Shown: positions 18,647-26,770, numbered from the stretch's first letter. The stretch: 33,435 bases of DNA from Alphaproteobacteria bacterium (GCA_947462105.1 CANHNJ010000020.1:1-33435), one strand, 5' to 3'. Made by a program: numbers and translations. Notes: generated by a model not told the origin, from the letters alone.

Positions 18647-19693
18647 TTGCTGGACGGTGATCCCATCGAAGCCGCCGAGGCGCTGATCGCGTCCGGCCGT
18701 GCCGCCGAAGCCGCCCAGGCCTTGCGCGAGCGCCTGGCCGCCGGGCGCGGCGGCGCGCTGGCGCAGATCACGCTGGTGAAGGCGTTGCTGGCCGCAGGCG
18801 ATCTGCCCGGCGCCTTGGCCGAAGCGCGTGAGGCTGTCTCGCTGCATCCCAATCTCGCGCCGGTGGTGACCATGCTGGGCGAAGCCTTGCTGGCGGCGGA
18901 ACATCTGCCCACCGCCATCGCCGAACTGCAGCGGGCGCTGCGTCTGGATCCGGACGACATGCGAGCGCGGTACTTGCTGGCGCAAGCCTGGCTCGCGGCG
19001 GGCGAGGCCGACAAGGCGCTGGAAGCGGGCAGCGATGATGCCGTGCTGGCCGCCCGCGCCGCAGCGATCAAGACGGCGCAACGTTCCGATCCCGGCTATG
19101 TCCGCCACCTGTTCGACCAGTTCTCCGCCGATTACGACCTGCGCATGCGCCAGCACCTGCACTATGCCGCCCCGGAAATCCTGCTGGGGCTGGCCGTCAT
19201 GGTGATGCCGGGGCGTGAAAATCTCGCGATCCTGGACCTGGGTTGCGGCACCGGGCTGGCGGGTGAAGTCTTCAAGCCGCTGGCAGCAAGGCTGGACGGC
19301 ATCGACCTTTCGCCCGCCATGATCGACAAGGCCAAGGCGCTGGGGCTTTATGATCATCTGGCCGTTGCCGACCTGGAAACCGCCTTGGCCGCGCCGGGGC
19401 CATCCTATGATCTGGTCCTGGCGGCCGACACGCTGGTCTATCTGGGCGATCTCGCGCCGGTGTTCCGGGCTGCGGCGCAGCGGCTGGCGCCGGATGGTTT
19501 CTTTCTCTTCACCGTGGAAAAGGCCGCTGGCGGCTTTGAGCTGGGGCCCAAGCGCCGCTGGCGGCACAGCGAATCCTATCTGCGCGAAACCGCACGGCGC
19601 GCGGGCCTGTCGGTGGCGGGCCTGCTGGAAGCGGCGCCACGGCGGGAGAACAACCAGCCGGTGGAAGGTTTCGCGGTCGCATTGACGCTTTGA
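18647..19693 (+). CDS. TPR-containing class I SAM-dependent methyltransferase
   Basis: The product has about 348 residues. The N-terminal 120 form TPR-like helices (AEALIASGRAAEAAQALRER, AIAELQRALRLDPDD). The C-terminal part is a Rossmann methyltransferase: motif I ILDLGCGTGLAGE at about residue 195, then GIDLSPAMIDKAK, YDLVLAADTLVYLGDL and LAPDGFFLFTVEK. This TPR-plus-methyltransferase layout is that of COG4976. The substrate is unknown. The start is uncertain. The frame opens right after the MaoC stop and the best codon in it is TTG 18647. An ATG at 18634 overlaps the MaoC stop but is in another frame and gives only MKRILAGR. Removing one base after ATC at 18643-18645 would join that ATG to the gene. 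Confidence 0.85.
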   Translation: MLDGDPIEAAEALIASGRAAEAAQALRERLAAGRGGALAQITLVKALLAAGDLPGALAEAREAVSLHPNLAPVVTMLGEALLAAEHLPTAIAELQRALRLDPDDMRARYLLAQAWLAAGEADKALEAGSDDAVLAARAAAIKTAQRSDPGYVRHLFDQFSADYDLRMRQHLHYAAPEILLGLAVMVMPGRENLAILDLGCGTGLAGEVFKPLAARLDGIDLSPAMIDKAKALGLYDHLAVADLETALAAPGPSYDLVLAADTLVYLGDLAPVFRAAAQRLAPDGFFLFTVEKAAGGFELGPKRRWRHSESYLRETARRAGLSVAGLLEAAPRRENNQPVEGFAVALTL

Positions 19694-19731
19694 TTTGGGC
19701 GCTTTGACGGGGATGAAATGCGGCATTTTCC

Positions 19732-19753
19732 GGGCTGGTCATATCACCGGCCC
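19732..19753 (+). other. Hairpin downstream of the methyltransferase gene
   Basis: GGGCTGGT (19732-19739) pairs with ACCGGCCC (19746-19753) around the loop CATATC, with one G-U pair. It lies 38 bp after the stop. No T-run follows, so it is not a standard rho-independent terminator; it may stabilise the mRNA 3' end. Confidence 0.35.
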
Positions 19754-19933
19754 ACACCGCCACGACGTCTTTTATAAACTAAGCGTAATCTTGATGGTGG
19801 TGGTGCTAATGGCCCGATTTGCCGACAGATTCTTCGAGTCCGGGAACCGTCCGGCGCTGGCGGTCTGGCTGGCCTGCCTGTGACGGATGTGCTTCACTCC
19901 GGACCGTTTGGGGTTCAGTGAGGAATGGAAAAT

Positions 19934-20305
19934 ATGTCGAAGAAACTTGCCGTCATTGCCGCTTGTCTGCTTGCCGGCGCCACGCCCGCGTTCGCCCAGA
20001 ACGCCACCTGCAATGAGCCCGTCGCGCCCGCCATGGTCGATGGCGCCACGGTGGCCCAGCCGCAGTTGGTCGCCGCCATTGCCCAGGTGAAGGATTTCAT
20101 CGCCAAGTCCGACATCTACCAGAGCTGCATCGCCGAGGACCTGGAAGCCAAGAAGAAGGCTGCCACGGCTGCGAGCACGCCGTTCGACAACCAGTTGCAG
20201 CAGGTTGCCCTGGCCAAGGTCGCCGCCAACCAGGCCGCCAAGGACAAGACCGCCAAGGACATCAACACCCAGATCGCCGCCTTCAAGGCGAAGGCCGCCA
20301 AGTAA
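19934..20305 (+). CDS. Small secreted helical protein of unknown function
   Basis: The 123-residue product starts MSKKLAVIAACLLAGATPAFAQ, a clear signal peptide. I choose ATG 19934 because GAGGA at 19919-19923 is spaced well for it but lies only one base before ATG 19925. The mature protein begins with NATCNEPV, has a second Cys in YQSCIAEDLEAKKKAA, and ends in a Lys/Ala-rich helix with repeated AAKDKTAKD-type spacing. It would be periplasmic, with one possible disulfide. No family is recognised. It looks like a distant relative of the protein encoded at 16894-17232. A strong terminator follows, so it is expressed alone. Confidence 0.7.
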   Translation: MSKKLAVIAACLLAGATPAFAQNATCNEPVAPAMVDGATVAQPQLVAAIAQVKDFIAKSDIYQSCIAEDLEAKKKAATAASTPFDNQLQQVALAKVAANQAAKDKTAKDINTQIAAFKAKAAK

Positions 20306-20326
20306 GGCGATCCGTCAGGCAGAACC

Positions 20327-20360
20327 GAAAAGGCGGTCCGCAAGGGCCGCCTTTTTCTTT
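20327..20360 (+). terminator. Rho-independent terminator after the small secreted protein gene
   Basis: AAAAGGCGG (20328-20336) pairs with CCGCCTTTT (20347-20355). The stem closes further through TCC/GGG and is followed by TTCTTTT. It begins 22 bp after the stop at 20305. Confidence 0.85.
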
Positions 20361-20364
20361 TGGC

Positions 20365-20389
20365 TCGCCGGATTCAGTTGTTCCGGCGA
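20365..20389. promoter_or_regulatory. Inverted repeat upstream of the TetR gene, candidate autoregulatory operator
   Basis: TCGCCGG (20365-20371) and CCGGCGA (20383-20389) are perfect inverted arms with an 11-bp spacer. The right arm ends 19 bp before the ATG of the TetR-family gene. Position and symmetry suit binding by the TetR dimer; binding itself is inference. Confidence 0.45.
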
Positions 20390-20408
20390 ATCACCTAAGA
20401 TTCCGCGC

Positions 20409-20987
20409 ATGGCAGAAGCGGCGATCCAGAAAAGACAGACAGGGGGCCGCGCGGCGGCCAAGGCCGCGTCACGCACCGCCATCCTCGATGCCGCCCGCCG
20501 CGTGGCGGCCCGCGACGGCGCCCGCGATCTCTCGCTGCGCGGCGTTGCCGCCGAAGCGGGTTTCGCGCCCGCCGCGCTCTATGGCTATTTCAGTTCCAAG
20601 GACGACCTGCTGCTGGCGCTGGCCGCCGACGATCTGGGCCGCCTGGCCCGCGTCATGAAGGAAGCAGGCGGACTTTCCGGCGCCACCGCTGCGGCCCTGA
20701 CGCTGCTCAAGGGCACCGAGACCATCGCCGCCGCTTCCAGCGCGCTGAGCGAAGGCGGCAACAGCGATGCCGAACGCCTGTTCAACGGCCGGCTGATCGC
20801 GGCGCTCAAGGCGCTGTCTGATGCCAGCGGCCTGCCTTCCGACAGCCGCCAGAGCCAGTGCGATATCGTGCTGGTGGCAGCAGCCCTGTCGGGCTTGGCG
20901 ATGTTCTCGCGCTCCGGCCGGCTGAGCGCGCTTGGCTTCACGCCAGAGGAAATCCTCTCCCGGCTCGACGCCCGCTTCACGCGCTAG
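20409..20987 (+). CDS. TetR-family transcriptional regulator
   Basis: The 192-residue protein starts at ATG 20409 after a Lys/Ala-rich leader. The N-terminal DNA-binding domain (about residues 20-65) reads ILDAARRVAARDGARDLSLR, GVAAEAGFAPAALYGYFSSK and DDLLLALA. This is the standard TetR helix-turn-helix with the Tyr-x-Tyr-Phe segment of the recognition helix end. The C-terminal ligand domain is shorter than usual and has no feature that tells the ligand. Its stop overlaps the stop of the convergent GDT1-like gene by 3 bases. An inverted repeat just upstream may be its own operator. A target gene cannot be assigned. Confidence 0.9.
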   Translation: MAEAAIQKRQTGGRAAAKAASRTAILDAARRVAARDGARDLSLRGVAAEAGFAPAALYGYFSSKDDLLLALAADDLGRLARVMKEAGGLSGATAAALTLLKGTETIAAASSALSEGGNSDAERLFNGRLIAALKALSDASGLPSDSRQSQCDIVLVAAALSGLAMFSRSGRLSALGFTPEEILSRLDARFTR

Positions 20988-21262
20988 GCACCTTTGTAGT
21001 GCTGCAACACCGTCATCGCGCCGATGGCGATGAAGCCAAGACCCGCGATCAGTTTCAGGGGCACGCCGGACAGGTACTTGCTCGCCACCGTGCCAAGCAG
21101 CGTGGCGATGGCCGCCGACAGCAGCAGCGCCCCGCCGGACGCGGCGAACACCAGCAGCGGCGGCGCCTTTTTCTCCGACGCGAACAGCATGGTGGCCAAT
21201 TGCGTCTTGTCGCCCAGCTCGGCGAGAAAGACCGACACGAACATGGTGATGAAGGCTGCCAC
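20984..21262 (-). CDS. Half-size GDT1/UPF0016 family cation transporter
   Basis: From GTG 21262 the product is 92 residues, with three hydrophobic segments and a single copy of the family signature, AELGDKTQLATML (Glu15, Asp18, Lys19, Thr20). Full-length GDT1/TMEM165 proteins have two such halves in about 190-220 residues and move Mn2+ or Ca2+ against H+. One half alone would have to dimerise with itself or with a partner not encoded here. The GTG lies 2 bp after the stop of the copper-chaperone fusion; ATG 21244 is an alternative that would cut into the first helix. It is the last gene of the metal operon, and its stop overlaps that of the convergent TetR gene. Confidence 0.82.
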   Translation of the reverse strand: MAAFITMFVSVFLAELGDKTQLATMLFASEKKAPPLLVFAASGGALLLSAAIATLLGTVASKYLSGVPLKLIAGLGFIAIGAMTVLQHYKGA

Positions 21263-21264
21263 GA

Positions 21265-22107
21265 TCAGCGGCCCGCCGCGTTGCGAACGGCGAAATCCGC
21301 CGTCACTTTCGCGCCGCCCTGGAACAGCAGCGTCACCGGCACGGTATTGCCCGGCTTGATCTGCGCCTTGGGCTCCATGCACATCAGGTGATAGCCGTTG
21401 GGCGAGAAGCTGACGCTGCCGCCCGCCGGCACATCCAGGCTGGGCACATGCCCCATCGAGGCCAGGCCATTGCCGCTGCTGGAGCGATGCAGCATCAGCA
21501 TGCCGCAGCCGGGGCTTTCGGCGCCGGTCAGCACCGCCTTGTCCTTGCCGCCATTGCGCAGGGTGAAATAGCCGCCTGCCGGAACGTTGGCGGGCAGGGC
21601 GCGGAACCAGCCCGCACTCACCGTGAGCGCCGCCGCAGCAGACGGCGCATTGGCCGCCGCCAGCGTCAGCAGTGGCGCGGGCTTCTCCAGCTTGGCGCCG
21701 CCACCTGGCAATTGCGTCCATTCCGACTTCTGCGCGCCGCAGAATTGCACCGCCGGGAAAGCGAGCGTGCCGCTGCCGCTCTTGGGCACGGTGAAGGATA
21801 GCGGGAACTGCATCACCTGGCCTTCCTTCACTTCGTCGCCCTTCCAGGTGACGGCGCTGACGCGATTGCCCGCGCGCACCACCGTGACTTCCCAGCCCGG
21901 CGGCGCCACCGGCTCCACGCCGGTGAGCAGCAGCGGAATCTCCACCTGCAGCGCCGTGGAAACGGGCGCGGTGGCACCGCAACCATGACCGATGCGGAAC
22001 TGAGCGTTGACGCGCGTGCCGGGCGGCGCGGCGGTGGGCGTGATGGTGACATGCGCCAGCGCCGGCGTCGCCAGCAGGCAGAAAGCGGCAGCGAGGTTAC
22101 TGCGCAT
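21265..22107 (-). CDS. Periplasmic DUF1775 (YcnI-like) and PCu(A)C copper chaperone fusion
   Basis: The 280-residue protein joins two copper-handling domains. After the signal peptide (18 residues) the mature N-terminus is His19 in HVTITP, the position that binds copper in YcnI/DUF1775 proteins, and that domain runs to about residue 150. Residues 155-275 are a PCu(A)C domain with the exact ligand spacing H207-X10-M218-X21-H240-X-M242. PCu(A)C proteins deliver Cu(I) in the periplasm, for instance to cytochrome oxidase. Fusion of the two domains in one chain fits a joint copper-transfer role. The ATG lies 11 bases inside the 3' end of the TonB receptor gene, so translation is coupled to it. The half-size GDT1 gene follows by 2 bp. 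Confidence 0.92.
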   Translation of the reverse strand: MRSNLAAAFCLLATPALAHVTITPTAAPPGTRVNAQFRIGHGCGATAPVSTALQVEIPLLLTGVEPVAPPGWEVTVVRAGNRVSAVTWKGDEVKEGQVMQFPLSFTVPKSGSGTLAFPAVQFCGAQKSEWTQLPGGGAKLEKPAPLLTLAAANAPSAAAALTVSAGWFRALPANVPAGGYFTLRNGGKDKAVLTGAESPGCGMLMLHRSSSGNGLASMGHVPSLDVPAGGSVSFSPNGYHLMCMEPKAQIKPGNTVPVTLLFQGGAKVTADFAVRNAAGR

Positions 22108-24385
22108 AATGGATCTCCATCAGGAAAGTGCGCTGCGGGAAGGGGTGGAAGAGAAAGTACTTGTCGTTGTTGAGGTTGTCGATGCCGGCGGAAACGGTCC
22201 AGTTCTCGTCCAGGCGATACTGGATGCGGGCATCGACCACGAAATAGCCGGCAAAGCCCTGATAGGTCTGGGAGACCGTGTCGGTATTGTCGATGGTGCC
22301 GAAGCTGCGGTCGCTGTAGCGCGCGCCCAGCGTGAAGGACCAGTCTGCATCCGGCCGGTAGGTTGCCAGCGCGTTGGCCCGCCATTTGGGAATCTGCGGC
22401 AGGAACTTGTTCACCGAGACCGGCAGCACGTGATTTTCAACGATGCGGCCATCGGCATAGGTGATGCTGCCCTGCAGCTCCAGTCCGTCGAAGATGACGT
22501 CACGCTGGCTTGCGACCAGCTCGAAGCCGCGGGTGCGGACGCGAGGCACATTCTGCACATAGCTGAACAGGGTGGTGGAACCCGTCACCAGTGGCGCCGA
22601 TTGCGAGATCAGCGCGTTGGTGATGTCCTGCTGGAATAGCGACAGGCGGATCAAGCCATCCTCGTCGCGCCGCTCCGCCGAGACTTCATAGTCGTTGCCA
22701 TGCTCCGGCTTCAGGTTGGGATTGGGCACGGTCAGCGTCGCACCCGTGGTGATGGCCTGGTAGAGTTCCGTCACCGTCGGCATGCGGTAGGCCACGCCCC
22801 ACGACGCTGTCAGCCGCCAGGCCTCGCTGGCCTGCCATGCCAGTGAAACCTTTGGCGAGAAGGTACTGGCCGAAATTTCCGGCTGGTTGGTGTTCAACGC
22901 GGGTGTGGCGGAGAAATTGTTGCCGTTATAGGCGCGCCAGTCTTCATAGCGTCCGCCAAGCGCCAGCTTTACATCGTCTGTGATAGACCAGATGTCCTGC
23001 AGCCAGACGGCATTGGTGGCGGTGCGGCCGCGTGCCGAACTGGCCACCGTGGTGACGGGCCCGGCGATCCAGTCCGTCATGCTGCTGCGGATCTGGCTAA
23101 AGGTTTCGACATCGCGATGCAGGCCGGCACTCAGTTCATGGCCGTCCCAGCCGCGCCACAGGACATTGGCGTCGAAGGTCATCCAGCCGGTGCCGTTGAG
23201 CCGGTTCACCGTGCCGGTGCCACCGGTGAAAGCGGCGGGCAGCACCGTTGTCGGCACGCGCTGCTTGTCGGTGAGATAGTCGAAGCGGCTGACCGTCAAC
23301 TCCCAGGCGAAATCGCCGTCGCGGGCGGAGGCCAGCGTCAGCCCCTGCGCCAGCTTGGTTTGCTGGGTGTTGTAGACATTGTTGGAAAAGGTGCTGGCGG
23401 CAATGTTGTAGTTGTAGCCGTTGATGTTGCTGTTGCTGTTGCCGCTATACACCATCGCGCCGCCTGCATTGCGCAGATAGCTTTCCACGCCGCTGTCATT
23501 GTCCTGGTGAAAGACGCTGGCGAGATATGACAGCCGCATCCCGTCCGCGAAATCATAGGCCAGCTTGAGCGAGACGGTGTCCTGCACCTGTTCCTCGATG
23601 CCGGTGGCGCCCACCACCACGATGGCGGCCGCTGTGCGGTTCAGGTCGTTGAACGCGCCGGTCAACACCGTGCCCGCCGCGCTGCTCGCGGCTGGACGCG
23701 CCAGCGTGGCATAGGCCAGCGGCTGGCCTTTCGAATCGAGGTGGTTGGCCGAAAGCCGCCAGGAGAAATCACCGATGCGGTCGCCGATGCCGCCCGACAA
23801 CTGGTACGTTCCCACCGTCATGTCGCTGCCATACTGCTCGAAGGTCTGCACCGCGCCGGTGGCGTTGGCGTAAAACTCGAACGACTCGGGCATGCGGGTG
23901 CTGATGTTGATGGTCGCGCCCATCGAATTGCCCGCGTAGCGCGCCGCAAAGGGACCGTACAGCACATCGACACGGCTGATATCGTGTGGCGCGGCAACGC
24001 CGAAATTGGGCGTAGCGCTGGTGTTGTTGTTGCCGATGGGCGCGCTGATCATGATCCCGTCGACAAAGATCAGGTTGCGCGCCGAGGCGCCGACGCCGGA
24101 GGTGCGGGTGGCGACCGGGTCCTGGGTGTCGCCGTAATGGCGTTTGCGCACCAGCAGCGAGGGCGCGAACTTCAGGATGTCCTCGGTATTGACCGTGTTG
24201 ATCTGCTCACGCGCCTGGGCGGCGGTGATGCTGGTGTCGGCGCGTGCCGGGTCCGCGTTGTCGCGGTCGGCATTGACGATGACATATTCGGGCTGCAGGC
24301 CGGCGCCGATGGTCTGGGCGATGGCCGGCGTAGCGGCAAGAACGGCAAGAGATGCGCAGGCGCGCAACGATAAACGCAAAGACAT
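22097..24385 (-). CDS. TonB-dependent outer membrane receptor, probably for copper
   Basis: The 762-residue protein has a signal peptide (cleavage near TPAIAQ). A plug domain spans about residues 45-170, with NTEDILKFAPSLLVRKR, RNLIFVDGIMI, DISRVDVLYGPFAARYAGNS and MGATINISTR. A beta barrel follows and ends FPQRTFLMEIHYAQ. Late barrel signatures include AYRMPTVTELYQ, NPNLKPEHGNDYEVSAERR and GIDNLNNDKYFLFHPFPQR. Such receptors import a bound ligand across the outer membrane using TonB energy. The ligand is inferred to be copper because the next gene is a DUF1775-PCu(A)C fusion and the previous one is a DUF2946 protein; the sequence alone would also allow another metal chelate. No TonB box was confidently identified. 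Confidence 0.92.
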   Translation of the reverse strand: MSLRLSLRACASLAVLAATPAIAQTIGAGLQPEYVIVNADRDNADPARADTSITAAQAREQINTVNTEDILKFAPSLLVRKRHYGDTQDPVATRTSGVGASARNLIFVDGIMISAPIGNNNTSATPNFGVAAPHDISRVDVLYGPFAARYAGNSMGATINISTRMPESFEFYANATGAVQTFEQYGSDMTVGTYQLSGGIGDRIGDFSWRLSANHLDSKGQPLAYATLARPAASSAAGTVLTGAFNDLNRTAAAIVVVGATGIEEQVQDTVSLKLAYDFADGMRLSYLASVFHQDNDSGVESYLRNAGGAMVYSGNSNSNINGYNYNIAASTFSNNVYNTQQTKLAQGLTLASARDGDFAWELTVSRFDYLTDKQRVPTTVLPAAFTGGTGTVNRLNGTGWMTFDANVLWRGWDGHELSAGLHRDVETFSQIRSSMTDWIAGPVTTVASSARGRTATNAVWLQDIWSITDDVKLALGGRYEDWRAYNGNNFSATPALNTNQPEISASTFSPKVSLAWQASEAWRLTASWGVAYRMPTVTELYQAITTGATLTVPNPNLKPEHGNDYEVSAERRDEDGLIRLSLFQQDITNALISQSAPLVTGSTTLFSYVQNVPRVRTRGFELVASQRDVIFDGLELQGSITYADGRIVENHVLPVSVNKFLPQIPKWRANALATYRPDADWSFTLGARYSDRSFGTIDNTDTVSQTYQGFAGYFVVDARIQYRLDENWTVSAGIDNLNNDKYFLFHPFPQRTFLMEIHYAQ

Positions 24386-24441
24386 GGGAATCTTCCCTGA
24401 AAGAATGATCGGTCGCGCTTGCGGCGCGGCTCAGATGGTCT

Positions 24442-24789
24442 TCAGGCGAAGAGAGGTGGCGCGCGCGGGGCCTGCGGCGTACGGGCCGCGTCGGGAACAG
24501 GCGCGGTGGGCGCGATGACACTGGCGATGACCAGCGCGGTGGCGGAGGGCGGCGCAATGGCCGCGGCCTCCGGCATGTCGAACAGCGGGGCCGCAGCGGC
24601 AAAGGCGCAGGGCTGGTGCGGCTTGGCGTCGTCACTTTTGCCCGGCGTGCCGTGCTGCAGCGTGCCGTCGGCGGCGCAGATAATGAAGGCGGCTTCGCCC
24701 AGCTGGGCCGTGCCCGGCATCCAGCCCAGCGGCACGAAGGCGCGCAGCAGCAGCGCGGCGAGCAGGATGTGGCGGAAGGCGGCCTTCAT
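24442..24789 (-). CDS. DUF2946 family protein
   Basis: The 115-residue protein has the DUF2946 pattern: an N-terminal hydrophobic helix ending in LLLRAFVPLGWMPG, then FIICAADGTLQ with a Cys, then PHQPCAFAAAA with a second Cys, and a low-complexity Ala/Pro C-terminus containing a second hydrophobic stretch. Genes of this family often sit beside TonB-dependent receptors and copper chaperones, as here. Their role is not established; the Cys and His residues suggest metal contact. The start codon overlaps the stop of the DUF2585 gene in an ATGA arrangement, and 56 bp separate it from the receptor gene, so it belongs to the same operon. Confidence 0.78.
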   Translation of the reverse strand: MKAAFRHILLAALLLRAFVPLGWMPGTAQLGEAAFIICAADGTLQHGTPGKSDDAKPHQPCAFAAAAPLFDMPEAAAIAPPSATALVIASVIAPTAPVPDAARTPQAPRAPPLFA

Positions 24790-25424
24790 GGCCGCTTTGT
24801 CGGACGCCGCTGCCGCCCCGGCAAGGGGAGGAATGTCGCAGTCAGGGCAAAACCGGCCTGCCAGCGCTCGATAAAGGGGATGGGATGGATGAAATTCAGG
24901 ATGTTCAGGACCAGTCCGTCCCGGATCGCTACCGCCGCCAGCGCTTCCAGGGCGATGCCCGCCGCCACCGTCACCCAGGCGGGCGCGCGGCTGGCGAAGA
25001 GAAAACCCATCGCCATCATCGCCGTATCCATCAGCGAATTGAGGATGCTGTCACCGGCATAGCCGATGGCGAGCGCCTGCTTGCGATAGGCTTCGATCAC
25101 CATCGGCGTGTTCTCGGCGATCTCCCAGCTGATCTCGATCCCCATCGCCAGCAGCAGCCGCACGCCAAAGGGCAGCCGGGGGCAGGCCAGCTTCAACAGG
25201 CCGTAAAACAGAAAGCCGTGCACGATGTGCGAGAGGCTGTACCAGTCGGCGATCTGCTGCGAGGTCTCGGGGCTGAGCGGATTGTTGGCCCACAGCATCA
25301 GTTGGCCGCTGGCCGACATCCAGGGCTGGCCCAGCACGAACAACGCGCCGACCTGCAACGCCAGCAGCGCCAGGGCGAGGGCGATGTCCCGGTTGCCGCG
25401 CGAAATTGTCCAAGAGCCCCTCAT
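24786..25424 (-). CDS. DUF2585 (UPF0314) family membrane protein
   Basis: The 212-residue protein contains the family's invariant blocks DWYSLSHIVHGFLFYGLLK, MGIEISWEIAENTPMVIEAY, GYAGDSILNSLMD and AIRDGLVLNILNFIHP. About four to five membrane helices are visible. The family is known almost only from Alphaproteobacteria and has no assigned reaction. The His, Glu, Asn and Asp residues in the membrane-flanking blocks look like a metal or catalytic site, which is inference. ATG 25424 is preferred over a TTG two codons earlier. It appears to be the first gene of the operon that runs through DUF2946, the TonB receptor and the copper chaperone. The NHL gene starts divergently 115 bp away. Confidence 0.88.
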   Translation of the reverse strand: MRGSWTISRGNRDIALALALLALQVGALFVLGQPWMSASGQLMLWANNPLSPETSQQIADWYSLSHIVHGFLFYGLLKLACPRLPFGVRLLLAMGIEISWEIAENTPMVIEAYRKQALAIGYAGDSILNSLMDTAMMAMGFLFASRAPAWVTVAAGIALEALAAVAIRDGLVLNILNFIHPIPFIERWQAGFALTATFLPLPGRQRRPTKRP

Positions 25425-25465
25425 TGGCAAACGGTAACCTGAAATCCGCAGCAGGCAAACGCGCT

Positions 25466-25494
25466 TTGACGGACCACGGCGCCGGGGATAGCGT
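25466..25494 (+). promoter_or_regulatory. Candidate sigma-70 promoter for the NHL gene
   Basis: TTGACG (25466-25471) and TAGCGT (25489-25494) are separated by 17 bp. They lie 46 bp upstream of the GTG at 25540. The -35 is good and the -10 is weak. Confidence 0.4.
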
Positions 25495-25539
25495 CACATC
25501 CAACAAGCCGGATACCGGCGCTGTCTGGGGGATGATCTC

Positions 25540-26538
25540 GTGAAACGCAAAGCGGCTGCCATTCTGTCCTTGTTGCTCTGTTCCGTTGCCGCGCAGGCGC
25601 AGAACGGGCTCACCGCGCCCTATCCTGTGGTGGAGCGCCAGTGGGCGAAGCCGCCCACCGGCGAGACCTGGGGCGGCTCGGCGGGAATCGAACGCGGCCC
25701 CCGGGGTGAGATCTGGGCCATCGACCGCTGCGGCGTGAATAGCTGCGACGGTTCCGACCGCAACCCCATCGTCCTGCTCGATCCCGGCACCGGCAAGCCG
25801 ATCCGCAGCATCGGCGCGGGCCTGTTCGTCTTCCCGCACGGTCTTCATGTCGATCGGCAGGGCAACATCTGGGTGACGGACGGCGCCATTTCCAAGGATG
25901 GCAGCAAGGGCCTGCAGGTGGTGAAGCTGTCGCCGGAGGGCAAGGTGCTGCTGCGGCTGGGCACAGCGGGTCAACGCGGCGATGACGCGGCGCATTTCCA
26001 GTCGCCAAGCGATGTGATCACCGCGCCCAATGGCGATATCTTCGTGGCCGACGGGCATGGCGCCATCGCGGGGCTGGTGCCGGCGGGTGTCGGCATGCGG
26101 ATGATGAAGTTCGACGCCAGCGGCAAATTCATCCTGCAATGGGGCACGACCGGCGCGAAGGCGGGCGAGTTCAACACGCCGCATGCGCTGGCGCTGGATG
26201 CGCGCGGCCGTCTTTACGTCGCGGATCGCAGCAACAACCGCATCCAGATCTTCACCCAGGGCGGCAAGTTCATCGCCGACTGGAAACAGTTCGGCCGCCC
26301 GTCGGGCTTCTACATTGCGGGCGACCGGCTTTATGCCATCGACGCGGATTCCAGCCCGGCCAACCATCCCGGCGACTGGAAGAAAGGCGTGTGGATCGGC
26401 TCCATCGCGCGCGGTCTGCCCGACGCCTTCGTGCCTGACGAGAATGCGGGCGAAGGCGTGGTCGTGGCCCCGAACGGCAACATGTATGGCGCCGTCAACG
26501 CCGCGCCGCGCGGCATCACGCGATACTTGAAGCAGTAA
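25540..26538 (+). CDS. Secreted NHL-repeat beta-propeller protein
   Basis: The 332-residue product begins at GTG 25540, with GGGGGAT about 7 bases upstream, and has a signal peptide ending near VAAQAQ. The body is built of NHL repeats, for example FVFPHGLHVDRQGNIWVTDG, FQSPSDVITAPNGDIFVADG and FNTPHALALDARGRLYVADR. These fold into a six-bladed propeller like that of peptidyl-alpha-hydroxyglycine alpha-amidating lyase. DRCGVNSCDG holds two Cys that could form a disulfide. A lyase, a gluconolactonase-like hydrolase or a binding protein are all possible, and the catalytic residues cannot be fixed from the sequence. It is divergent from the metal operon and is followed by tRNA-Gln on the other strand. 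Confidence 0.82.
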   Translation: MKRKAAAILSLLLCSVAAQAQNGLTAPYPVVERQWAKPPTGETWGGSAGIERGPRGEIWAIDRCGVNSCDGSDRNPIVLLDPGTGKPIRSIGAGLFVFPHGLHVDRQGNIWVTDGAISKDGSKGLQVVKLSPEGKVLLRLGTAGQRGDDAAHFQSPSDVITAPNGDIFVADGHGAIAGLVPAGVGMRMMKFDASGKFILQWGTTGAKAGEFNTPHALALDARGRLYVADRSNNRIQIFTQGGKFIADWKQFGRPSGFYIAGDRLYAIDADSSPANHPGDWKKGVWIGSIARGLPDAFVPDENAGEGVVVAPNGNMYGAVNAAPRGITRYLKQ

Positions 26539-26583
26539 GACTGGCAGCCGGTCTGCTGCCCTGGGTTTTCCGGTCAAGCCGGA

Positions 26584-26658
26584 TGGCTGGGGCGGAAGGG
26601 ATCGAACCTTCGCATGCTGGAATCAAAATCCAGTGCCTTACCGCTTGGCGACGCCCCA
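26584..26658 (-). tRNA. tRNA-Gln (anticodon TTG)
   Basis: On the minus strand the 75 bases start TGGGGCG and end CGCCCCA-G-CCA, giving a perfect 7-bp acceptor stem with encoded CCA. The anticodon stem-loop is CTGGA-TTTTGAT-TCCAG with TTG at the centre. The T-arm GGTTCGATCC is standard. Confidence 0.95.
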
Positions 26659-26733
26659 ATCGTGCGGCCAACCAGGGCCGGCCGATGGCCGTCATAGCGG
26701 CTTGGGCGTGGGGATTCAACGCAGGCGGGCCGG

Positions 26734-26752
26734 GCCGGAAACCCGGCTTTTT
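26734..26752 (+). terminator. Terminator-like hairpin between the two tRNA genes
   Basis: GCCGG (26734-26738) pairs with CCGGC (26743-26747) around AAAC and is followed directly by TTTTT. No plus-strand gene ends close by (the nearest stop is at 26538), so its role is unclear. Confidence 0.4.
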
Positions 26753-26770
26753 GCCCGGATTTTCTCCCGG

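Noticed and set aside
19695-19883. 62-codon frame between the methyltransferase and the small secreted protein gene
   Set aside because: It has no ribosome-binding site and covers a hairpin and low-complexity GGTGG repeats. The translation has no signal or domain.
25051-26577. Long minus-strand frame across the NHL gene
   Set aside because: It is the complement of a conserved signal-peptide NHL protein in another frame and shows no motif of its own.
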